Assembly (NCBI GenBank): GCA_018821435.1
Contig: JAHJME010000023.1
Location: 1 to 64,000 of the forward strand
Direction: 5' to 3'
Source of the DNA: Alphaproteobacteria bacterium
GTDB lineage: Bacteria > Pseudomonadota > Alphaproteobacteria > Caulobacterales > Caulobacteraceae
DNA length: 64,000 nucleotides
The notes under the pieces are model-generated. The model had not been told where the DNA came from. It saw only the letters and a program-made list of their open reading frames with translations, and ran no database searches. Below, one piece after another: positions 56,948 to 64,000 of this stretch. Each line of letters opens with the position of its first letter. Position 1 is the first letter of the stretch. Both the position numbers and the translations under genes were made by a program.

Positions 56948-58308
56948 TGCAGCACACCCTCGAACAGTTCTTCCGGGCGCTGCGCGCCGCCGACGTCCGG
57001 GTCTCGCCGGCCGAGGCGATCGACGCCAGCCGGGCCGTGGCCGTCACCGGCTACGCCGACCGGACCCTGTTCCGCGACGCCCTGTGCTCGACCCTGGCCA
57101 AGTCCGCCGAGGAAGTGGACCGGTTCGAGAGCGTGTTCGACACCTTCTTCAGCCGCGACGCCGTTGCGATGCCGCCGCCGTCCGCCTCGGACCAGGGCGA
57201 GCCCTCGGACCAGGACATGGCGGCGACCGAAAGCTCGCCGCTGGCCCAGGCCGTGCTCCAGGGCGACAACGCCCGGATCCAGCAGTCGATGGAAGAGGCC
57301 GCCGCCCGCGCCGGCGTCGCCGACATCCGCCTGACCACCCAGCGCTCGCGCCTGACGCGGCGGCTGCTGGAAGAGATGGGGCTGGAGGAGATCGAGCGGA
57401 TCATCGCCAACGCGCGCAGGATGCCGAACGGCGAGGGCCAGGGCCTGGCCGACCGCCTGGACGAGGCCCGCCGCAACCTGTTCGCCGAGGCGCAGACCTA
57501 CGTCGCCCGCCAGCACGAGCTGTACGCCGCCGGATCCGCCCGCGAGCTGCGCGAGGAGCGGCTGGCCAAGAAGCAGCTCAACGCCGACGGCGGGGTCGAT
57601 CCCGTCGACTACCAGCTGATGCAGGCGCTGGTGAAGAAGATGGCCAAGCGCCTGGCCGCCAAATACTCACGCCGCCGCCGCGCCGCCCAGAAGGGTCACC
57701 TGGACGTCCGCAAGACCCTGCGCCGCTCGATGGCCTATGGCGGCGTGCCCTTCACCATCGAGTGGAAGGTGAAGAAGGTCGACAAGCCGTCGATCGTGGC
57801 GATCTGCGACGTGAGCAAGTCGGTGGCCGCCGCCGCCCAGTTCCTGCTGACGTTCCTCTATTCGCTGAACGAGGTGGTCGACCGCATGGACGCCTTCGCG
57901 TTCTCCGGCCGGCTGATCAGCGTCAACGACGTGCTGGACGACAATGCGGTCGAAGGGGCGATCTTCAAGGTCCTGCAGGAGATCGGCTTCCAGCAGACCG
58001 ACTACGGCCGCTCGCTGCAGGACTTCGCCGAGAACCACATGGACAGCCTGGACCGGCGGACGACGGTGATCGTCCTGGGCGACGGGCGGTCGAACTTCGC
58101 CGACCCGCGCCTGGACATCATGCGCCAGATCCACGACCGGTCCCGCGCAGTGATCTGGCTGAACCCCGAGCCGGAAAGCTACTGGGGCCAGGGCGACAGC
58201 GTGATGAACCGCTACGCCCGCTTCTGCCACGTGGCCAAGCAGTGTGGCACGATCGAGCAGCTGGAACGGATCATCGACGACGTGCTCAGGAGCTACGTCC
58301 CGCACTGA
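56947..58308 (+). CDS. CoxE-like VWA domain protein
   Basis: 453 residues. N-terminal helical domain (LEQFFRALRAADVRVSPAEA), a charged middle (about 190-240), and a C-terminal VWA domain with MIDAS DVSKS at about 288-292, the Thr site in QQTDYGRSL, and IVLGDGRSNFADPR. This is the plan of CoxE, which pairs with the AAA+ CoxD to mature CO dehydrogenase or related enzymes. An IorB-type molybdenum enzyme lies about 5 kb away, a possible but untested client. The 3' end overlaps the convergent MFS gene by 23 bp. Confidence 0.9.
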   Translation: MQHTLEQFFRALRAADVRVSPAEAIDASRAVAVTGYADRTLFRDALCSTLAKSAEEVDRFESVFDTFFSRDAVAMPPPSASDQGEPSDQDMAATESSPLAQAVLQGDNARIQQSMEEAAARAGVADIRLTTQRSRLTRRLLEEMGLEEIERIIANARRMPNGEGQGLADRLDEARRNLFAEAQTYVARQHELYAAGSARELREERLAKKQLNADGGVDPVDYQLMQALVKKMAKRLAAKYSRRRRAAQKGHLDVRKTLRRSMAYGGVPFTIEWKVKKVDKPSIVAICDVSKSVAAAAQFLLTFLYSLNEVVDRMDAFAFSGRLISVNDVLDDNAVEGAIFKVLQEIGFQQTDYGRSLQDFAENHMDSLDRRTTVIVLGDGRSNFADPRLDIMRQIHDRSRAVIWLNPEPESYWGQGDSVMNRYARFCHVAKQCGTIEQLERIIDDVLRSYVPH

Positions 58309-59770
58309 TGTCCTCGGCGCGTTTCAGCTTCAGCGCGGCCGCCAGTTCGGCGTGGCGGACGCGGCTGACGCCATAGGGCAGGAGCGCCAGGGCCGAGCCG
58401 ACGGCGAACAGCGCCGCCAGCGGCCCCCAGGCCAGGATCAGCAGGCGCAGGGTGTGTTCCGGCACCACGGCGCCGACCACATGGCCGGCCGCCTTGGGGA
58501 AATGCAGAGCGTCGAGGGCGAAGCCCGCCGCCATCTGGCCGAACCCGCCGGCGGCCTTCGCCGCGAAGCCCAGGCCGGCGAAATAGAGGCCTTCGCGGCG
58601 GGCGCCGAACAGCATTTCGTGCTCGTCGGCGGCGTCTGCCATCATCGCCGGGTAGGCGACCACCAGGAAGCCGATGCCGACGCCGGCTACGGCGACATTG
58701 GCCATCAGCCAGGGCACCACCGCCGCGCCGGTCAGCATGAACAGGCCCATGGCGCGCAGGCCGTGCATCACCGTCAGGGCGCCGGCCAGGAGGGCCAGGC
58801 CCAGCATGATCACCGTCTTCTTCTCGAAGCGGTTGAGTAGCGGCCGGGTGATCGGGACGCCGATCATGATGGCCACGTAGAAGGACGCGTTCACCGACTG
58901 GATCATCTGGGGCGGCAGTTTCCAGACGAAGGTGTAGGCGTGGTTGTTCAGCGCGCCGTTCACCCCGGCGGCGATCCAGAACAGCAGAGCCGACAGGAAG
59001 AGCGAGCGGAACGAGGCGTTTCGGAACACCTCCGGCACCTCGCGCGCCAGGCCGCCCATGAGGGTGGCGCCCGGCGTCGTCGGCTGCGGCAGCCGCCGGG
59101 CGTATCGCCAGACGCCCAGGCAACAGATCGCCCCGGCCCCGAACAGCAGCGCGCCCATGCCCGCGCCGAACGCGGGATAGTAACTGCGCTCCTGCAGGCC
59201 GCCGGGACCCGCGAAGAAGACCGAATAGGCCAGGATCGTCACCGCGAGGCTGATCACCACGCCGAACGCTCCGCGATAGGCGACCACGCTGGCGCGCTCG
59301 GCGTAGCCGCTGGCCATCTCGGCCCCCAGCGCCGCGTAGGGCAGGTTGTAGAGCGAGGCGACGCCGCGCAGCGCCATCTTGAACGCGACCAGCCAGGTGA
59401 ACAGGATGAGGGGCTGCAGCCCCAGCGGCGGCGAGAACAGCATCCAGAGCGCGAGGCCCGTCAGCGGCGCGCCCAGCACCATCAGCGGCAGGCGGCGGCC
59501 GAACTTGCTGCGCAGATTGTCGGAGAATGACCCGATCAGCGGGTCCATCACCGCGTCCAGGCACATGCTGATCGCCAGCGCCACGCCGACCATGCTGCCC
59601 GAGAGGCCCAGCACGGCGGTGTAGTAGAAGAAGACGAAGCCCGCGACGACCAGATAGCCGGACTCGATGGCTTGGCCGAAGGCGTACAGCAGCTTGACCA
59701 GGAACGGCGGCTTCAGCTCGCCCTCGGTCGCAACGGGCATAGAGCCGCCTATCAGGTCGATCGCCGCCAC
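58286..59770 (-). CDS. GPH-family (MelB-like) MFS symporter, paralogue 1
   Basis: 494 residues, about 12 membrane helices. GPH signatures: FFYYTAVLGLSGSMVG, the cation-site run CLDAVMDPLIGSFSDN (Asp-x3-Asp as in MelB), RSKFGRRLP, and the mid-loop MMADAADEHEMLFGARREG. Start at GTG 59770, supported by GGAGG 6 nt upstream; ATG 59740 lacks such a site. Third of three tandem paralogues in transcription order. Substrate unknown; relatives carry sugars or glycosides, but no glycosidase is nearby. Confidence 0.9.
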   Translation of the reverse strand: MAAIDLIGGSMPVATEGELKPPFLVKLLYAFGQAIESGYLVVAGFVFFYYTAVLGLSGSMVGVALAISMCLDAVMDPLIGSFSDNLRSKFGRRLPLMVLGAPLTGLALWMLFSPPLGLQPLILFTWLVAFKMALRGVASLYNLPYAALGAEMASGYAERASVVAYRGAFGVVISLAVTILAYSVFFAGPGGLQERSYYPAFGAGMGALLFGAGAICCLGVWRYARRLPQPTTPGATLMGGLAREVPEVFRNASFRSLFLSALLFWIAAGVNGALNNHAYTFVWKLPPQMIQSVNASFYVAIMIGVPITRPLLNRFEKKTVIMLGLALLAGALTVMHGLRAMGLFMLTGAAVVPWLMANVAVAGVGIGFLVVAYPAMMADAADEHEMLFGARREGLYFAGLGFAAKAAGGFGQMAAGFALDALHFPKAAGHVVGAVVPEHTLRLLILAWGPLAALFAVGSALALLPYGVSRVRHAELAAALKLKRAEDISAGRSS

Positions 59771-59854
59771 GCCGTTCCTCCGCAGATCTTATCGTTAGAA
59801 AAGACGGTATCCCTCTGCGAGCGGCTGGCAACTCTGACCGTGCGTCACGGCGGC

Positions 59855-61336
59855 CTAATCCGCCGCGGCCGCGCGACGCAGCCGGAGTTCGGCGGTGATC
59901 TGTTCGTGTCGGGCGCGGGTGATGGCGTAGGGCGCGAACACCAGGGCGCCCAGGCCAACCAGCACCGCCGGAACCCAGCCCCACGCCAGGGTCAGGTGCG
60001 CGAGCACGTCCTCCGGCACCACGGCGTTCACCTGCCGGCCCATCTCGCGGGGGAACCGCAACAGGTCCAGGGCGAAGCCGCCGATCATCAGACCCATGCC
60101 GTTGGACGCCTTGCCCGCGAAGCCCAGGCCCGAGAAGAACAGGCCCTCTCGCCGGGCGCCATGCAGCTGCTCGTGCTCCTCGGCGGCGTCGGCCATCATC
60201 GAGGGGAAGACGATGAAGACCAGGCCCGAGGCCAGGCCGAACACCAGCGCGGTCAGGGAAAGCCACGGCAGGGCCGCGGCGCCGATCGGCGCGAACAGCC
60301 CCAGGCCCCGCAGGCCGGGAAGGACGATCCAACCCGCGGCGACCAGGCCGAATCCCAGGGCGGCGACCGTCTTCTTCTCCATGTGCCGCAGCAGCGCCGG
60401 GGTCAGCGGCACCCCGACCAGGATGCCGGCCAGGTAGACGTAGGTGATCAGCTGGATCGTCTCGGGGCGCACCTTCCACACGAAGACATAGGCATGGCTG
60501 CTCAGCGCCTGGTGAACGCCCACGCCACTGGCGAACAGCAGCATCGACAGGAAGAGGATGACGAAGGTTCGGTTGCGCAGCATCTCGGCCACCTCGCCCA
60601 CGAACCGGCGCATCAGCGGCGCGGGCGCGGCGGTGGGTTGCGGCAGGGCCACGGCATAGCGCCAGACCCCGGCGCAGCAGATCAGGCCGCCCACCAGCAC
60701 CAGCGCCGCGATCGCCCACCCGAACGCGGGATAGCTCTCGGCCCGCTGCAGGCCGCCTTCGCCGGCGAAGAACAGCGAATAGGCCATCGCCGTGATCAGC
60801 ACGCTGACCAGGATGCCCGAGAGCAGCCGGTACGAGACGATGCGCGAGCGCTCGACGTAGTCGTCCGACATCTCGCCGCCCAGGGCGAAGTACGGGATGT
60901 TGTACATCGAGGCGAAGGCCCGCACGCCCCCCTTGGTCAGGGTCAGCCAGACGAACAGCAGCAGTGGCGTAAGGCCCGACGGCGGAGCGAACAGCAGCCC
61001 CATCGTCACCATGGTCAGCGGCGCCGCCACCAGCATCACCGGCAGCCGCCGTCCGAAGCGCGAGCGCACGCTGTCCGACCACGACCCGATCAGCGGATCC
61101 AGCGCGGCGTCCACGGTCATGCTGATGGCGAGCGCGACGCCCACCATGCTGCCCGAGAGCCCCAGCACCGCCGTGTAGTAGAAGAAGATGAAGGTGTTGA
61201 TCGCCAGGTAACCGGACTCGACGAACTGCCCGACGCTATAGAAGAACTTCACCCCACCGGGCGGCTTCAGCGCGCCCACACCCTGCGCCGCCTGCGTCTC
61301 CGCCGGCACGCCGCCCAGACCTTCCACGACCGCCAT
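59855..61336 (-). CDS. GPH-family (MelB-like) MFS symporter, paralogue 2
   Basis: 493 residues with the same plan: FFYYTAVLGLSGSMVG, MTVDAALDPLIGSWSDS, RSRFGRRLPVML, SMMADAAEEHEQLHGARREG, FSGLGFAGKASNG. Start at ATG 61336 with GGGAGGAA 5-6 nt upstream; the frame stays open to 61408 without family-like sequence. Middle gene of the tandem set, separated by 84 bp from paralogue 1 and about 81 bp from paralogue 3. Confidence 0.9.
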   Translation of the reverse strand: MAVVEGLGGVPAETQAAQGVGALKPPGGVKFFYSVGQFVESGYLAINTFIFFYYTAVLGLSGSMVGVALAISMTVDAALDPLIGSWSDSVRSRFGRRLPVMLVAAPLTMVTMGLLFAPPSGLTPLLLFVWLTLTKGGVRAFASMYNIPYFALGGEMSDDYVERSRIVSYRLLSGILVSVLITAMAYSLFFAGEGGLQRAESYPAFGWAIAALVLVGGLICCAGVWRYAVALPQPTAAPAPLMRRFVGEVAEMLRNRTFVILFLSMLLFASGVGVHQALSSHAYVFVWKVRPETIQLITYVYLAGILVGVPLTPALLRHMEKKTVAALGFGLVAAGWIVLPGLRGLGLFAPIGAAALPWLSLTALVFGLASGLVFIVFPSMMADAAEEHEQLHGARREGLFFSGLGFAGKASNGMGLMIGGFALDLLRFPREMGRQVNAVVPEDVLAHLTLAWGWVPAVLVGLGALVFAPYAITRARHEQITAELRLRRAAAAD

Positions 61337-61417
61337 CTGGTTCCTCCCAAGCGGTTCTTGTTGGGGGAAGGCTAGGCTCCTCGGCGGCGGTGGCAACGAT
61401 GACGCCACGTCACGGCG

Positions 61418-62872
61418 CTATTCCGCCGGCGCGCCCCGGCGCAACCGCAGCGCGGCCGCCACCTCGGCATGGCGGCGGCGCGAGATTCCGTAGGCGGCGA
61501 GGATGGCGATCGACGCCAGGACCATCAGCGCGCCGAACGGCCCCCAGGCGAAGATGATCTTGTCCTGCAGCGCCTGAGGCAGGACTAGGCCCACCTGGCG
61601 GCCCGCGTCCTTGGGGAATTGGATGATGTCCAACGCGAAGCCCGACACCAGAACGCCCAGCCCCGTCGCCGCCTTGAAGGCGAACCCCAGGCCGGCGAAG
61701 TAGAGCCCCTCGCGACGGCGGCCGAACATGTGCTCATGCTCGTCGGCGGCGTCGGCCATCATCGAGGGATAGACGATGGCGCAGAAGCCCGCGCCGACGC
61801 CCGCGACCGCCACTAGGCCCGCGACCAGCGGCAGCGCCGGGGCGCCCGAAAGGGTCACCAGGCCCAGGATCTTCGGCACGCCCAGCGCGATCCAGGCGCC
61901 GGCCACCAGGCCCATGCCGATCATCACCAGCGCCTTCTTCTCGACCACCCGGGCGATCAGCGGGCTCAGCGGCACGCCGACGAACAGGCCGCCCAGGAAG
62001 GAGAAGGTGATCGTCTGGATCATGTGCGGCTGGAATTTCCAGACGAAGACGTAGGCGTGGCTGTTGAACGCCTGGTTCACGCCCACCGCCGTGTAGCAAA
62101 GCGCCGCCGAGAAGAAGAGCGTGCGGAACGAGGCGTTGCGGAAGATCTCCGCCACCTCGCCGGGCAGGCGCCGCAGCAGGTGCGTGGCCACCGGCGGCAC
62201 GCCGGGCAGGCCCGCGGCGAAGCGGGCCGAGCCCAGGGTGGACAGCAGGGTCGACCCGCCGATCAGCGCGGCCACCGTCCAGCCGAACGCCGGATAGCCC
62301 TCGGGCTTCTGTAGGCCGCCCTCGCCCCTGAAATAGAGGGAATAGGCCAGCCCCGTGACAATGCCGGTCGACAGGATGCCGAAGACGGTGCGCCAGGCGA
62401 CCACGCTGGAGCGCTCGTGGTAGTCGCGCGACATCTCGGCGCCCAGCGCCACGTAAGGCACGTGGAACATCGAGACCCCGGCGCGGACCAGGATCGCCCA
62501 GCCCGCAAGCCAGGCGAACAGCGCCGGCTCGGGCAGTCCCGCCGGCGGCGAGAACAGCATCCCCACCGACAGCGCCATGAACGGCCCGCCGAAAAACATC
62601 AGCGGGATGCGCCGGCCGAACCGCGATTTGAGGTTGTCGGACCACGATCCGAAGAACGGATCCACCGCGGCGTCGGCGCACAGGCCCAGGAACAGCGCCG
62701 CGCCGACCAGGCTGCCCGAGAGCCCCAGGACGGCCGTGTAGTAGAAGAACACGAAGGCGACCGCGCCGATGAAAGCGGACTCGCCCATGTTGCCGACGCC
62801 GTACAGGAACTTCACCGCGATCGACGGCTTGCCGCTGGCCGCCGCGCCGGATTCCGTCTCTGCCACCGCCAA
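61418..62872 (-). CDS. GPH-family (MelB-like) MFS symporter, paralogue 3
   Basis: 484 residues. FFYYTAVLGLSGSLVG, LCADAAVDPFFGSWSDN, KSRFGRRIPLMFFGG, MMADAADEHEHMFGRRREG, YFAGLGFAFKAATGLG. Start at TTG 62872, supported by GGGAGAGA 5 nt upstream; a GTG two codons later is possible. First of the three in transcription order and 82 bp after the IorB-like gene, so it may belong to the same transcript and carry the substrate of that oxidoreductase. Confidence 0.9.
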   Translation of the reverse strand: MAVAETESGAAASGKPSIAVKFLYGVGNMGESAFIGAVAFVFFYYTAVLGLSGSLVGAALFLGLCADAAVDPFFGSWSDNLKSRFGRRIPLMFFGGPFMALSVGMLFSPPAGLPEPALFAWLAGWAILVRAGVSMFHVPYVALGAEMSRDYHERSSVVAWRTVFGILSTGIVTGLAYSLYFRGEGGLQKPEGYPAFGWTVAALIGGSTLLSTLGSARFAAGLPGVPPVATHLLRRLPGEVAEIFRNASFRTLFFSAALCYTAVGVNQAFNSHAYVFVWKFQPHMIQTITFSFLGGLFVGVPLSPLIARVVEKKALVMIGMGLVAGAWIALGVPKILGLVTLSGAPALPLVAGLVAVAGVGAGFCAIVYPSMMADAADEHEHMFGRRREGLYFAGLGFAFKAATGLGVLVSGFALDIIQFPKDAGRQVGLVLPQALQDKIIFAWGPFGALMVLASIAILAAYGISRRRHAEVAAALRLRRGAPAE

Positions 62873-62954
62873 CTGGTCTCTCCCGCGCGGGTCTGTCGCG
62901 GGCGGACGGTATCGGTTCGGCGCGCCCTGGCAACCCTGACCCGGCGGCGCGCCC

Positions 62955-64000
62955 CTAGGCCTTCAGCATGTCCGGGGTGATCGGCAGGCTGCGGATGCGT
63001 TTGCCGGTGGCGGCGAAGATGGCGTTGGTCAGGGCCGGGATCGCCGGCGGCAGGGCCGGTTCGCCCAGGCCGGTCGGTGGGAACGCAGTCTTCAGGAACT
63101 TCACCTCGACCGCCGGCGCCTCGGAGATGCGCATCAGCGGATAGTCGGTGAAGTTGGACTGTTCGACCCGTCCGGCGTCGATGGTGATCGCCTGGTGCAG
63201 CGCCTCGGAGAGGCCATCCAGCACCGAGCCCTGGACCTGGTTGATCGCGCCGAGGGGGTTGATGATCTGGCTGCCGACGTCGGCGGCCACCCAGACCTTC
63301 TTCACCTTCACGGCGCCATCGGCCGCCACCGCCACGTGGGCCACCTCGGCGAAATAGCCCAGGTGGCTGTAGTAGCAGGCCACGCCCAGGCCCTCGCCCT
63401 TGGGCAGCTTGGCCCGATTGGCCCAGCCGGACATCTCGCCCACCGCCTGCAGCACGCCGCGCATGCGGCCCGCGCCATAGGCGGCCGGCGCCTCGCCCAC
63501 CACGTCCTTGGTCCCCAGCAGCGTGATCTGGAAGGCCAGCGGATCGGCATTGGCGGCATGCGCCAGCTCGTCGATGAACGACTGCATGACGAAGGCCAGG
63601 GCGTTGGAGCCGGGCGCGCGCAGCGGTCCGGTCGGCACACCCAGCGGCATGCTGGAGACCTCCAGCCGGCAGTTGGCGACGAAGCGGGCCGGATACTCGG
63701 CGCCGGACATCCCGGCGCTGGGGGCCGGGGTCGCGCCTTCGCCGAAGGTGACGAAGTGGTCGTGCCAGGCGGTGACATTGCCGGCCGCGTCCACGCCGCC
63801 CCGGAAATAGTGGAAGCCCGCCGGCCGATAGTGGTCGTGGGCCATGTCGTCTTCGCGGGTCCACAGCAGCTTGACCGGTGCGCCGGTCTCCCGCGCGATC
63901 CAGGCCGCCTCGACCATGTAGTCGTTGGCCAGCCGCCGGCCGAAGCCGCCGCCGCCGCGGATCATGTGGACGGTTATGTCCTCGGGCTTCATGCCCAGGG
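62955..64000 (-). CDS. IorB-like molybdopterin hydroxylase large subunit, 5' end off window
   Basis: About 347 C-terminal residues are visible; the start is beyond the right edge. Xanthine-oxidase-family molybdenum domain in the isoquinoline 1-oxidoreductase/aldehyde dehydrogenase branch: [76 protein letters not shown], and [14 protein letters not shown] with the catalytic Glu. Hydroxylates an N-heterocycle or aldehyde, with a small 2Fe-2S partner (IorA-like) presumably upstream. Substrate unknown. Confidence 0.9.
   Translation of the reverse strand, partial: LGMKPEDITVHMIRGGGGFGRRLANDYMVEAAWIARETGAPVKLLWTREDDMAHDHYRPAGFHYFRGGVDAAGNVTAWHDHFVTFGEGATPAPSAGMSGAEYPARFVANCRLEVSSMPLGVPTGPLRAPGSNALAFVMQSFIDELAHAANADPLAFQITLLGTKDVVGEAPAAYGAGRMRGVLQAVGEMSGWANRAKLPKGEGLGVACYYSHLGYFAEVAHVAVAADGAVKVKKVWVAADVGSQIINPLGAINQVQGSVLDGLSEALHQAITIDAGRVEQSNFTDYPLMRISEAPAVEVKFLKTAFPPTGLGEPALPPAIPALTNAIFAATGKRIRSLPITPDMLKA

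Overview
This is a high-GC (roughly 70% by eye) alphaproteobacterial chromosome segment, most likely Caulobacterales (Caulobacter or Phenylobacterium-like). The reasons are the cpaB-cpaC-cpaE-cpaF-tadB-tadC pilus block, the style of the TonB-dependent receptor, the tandem GPH-type MFS carriers, and several long gapped palindromic repeats between genes. It reads as ordinary, densely packed chromosome. There is no integrase, transposase, phage gene, CRISPR array, rRNA or tRNA. No gene-free stretch exceeds 300 bp; the longest (642-912) holds a palindromic repeat.

Layout. 1-6.7 kb: the 3' end of a CAP-domain protein, an Old Yellow Enzyme-type oxidoreductase, a small membrane ORF, glcDEF (glycolate oxidase) on the minus strand, and a GNAT acetyltransferase. 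6.8-16.4 kb: an acyl-CoA block built around methylcrotonyl-CoA carboxylase (enoyl-CoA hydratase and acyl-CoA dehydrogenase diverging from an acyl-CoA ligase, mccB and mccA), then an alpha/beta hydrolase and a mesaconyl-CoA-transferase-like family III CoA-transferase. 16.6-24.5 kb: an aldo/keto reductase and the Tad/Cpa pilus machine, without cpaD, pilA or the prepilin peptidase. 24.5-28.4 kb: a P450 / APH-type kinase / small-protein operon diverging from a lipocalin-like protein. 28.5-33.9 kb: small proteins, an LprI-type membrane protein, an NTF2-like/ArsR divergent pair and a soluble hybrid histidine kinase.

34.0-43.4 kb: an exported flavin amine oxidase with its own cytochrome c, a DUF35 + thiolase-fold pair, a TonB receptor next to a CehA-type PHP hydrolase, and a DyP peroxidase. 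43.4-51.2 kb: a membrane hybrid kinase, a Gfo/Idh oxidoreductase, a PIG-L deacetylase co-transcribed with an Lrp regulator, and divergently a lysine-catabolism pair (saccharopine/lysine dehydrogenase family and ALDH7). 51.4-58.3 kb: a predicted periplasmic module (truncated haemoglobin, DUF3034 outer-membrane protein, cupredoxin, EAL phosphodiesterase) followed by a MoxR AAA+/CoxE VWA pair. 58.3-64 kb: three tandem GPH symporter paralogues and the 3' part of an IorB-like molybdenum hydroxylase.

Regulation visible in the sequence: a 21-bp tandem repeat at the lrp start codon, short dyads in three other divergent intergenic regions, and three terminator-like hairpins. Two families of palindromic repeats were found by reading. 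One is a pair with 26-bp arms in opposite orientation. The other is a looser CTCCC-rich family of three, one copy of which encodes a signal-peptide N-region and another a stop codon. All functional calls rest on motif recognition from memory; no database search was run.
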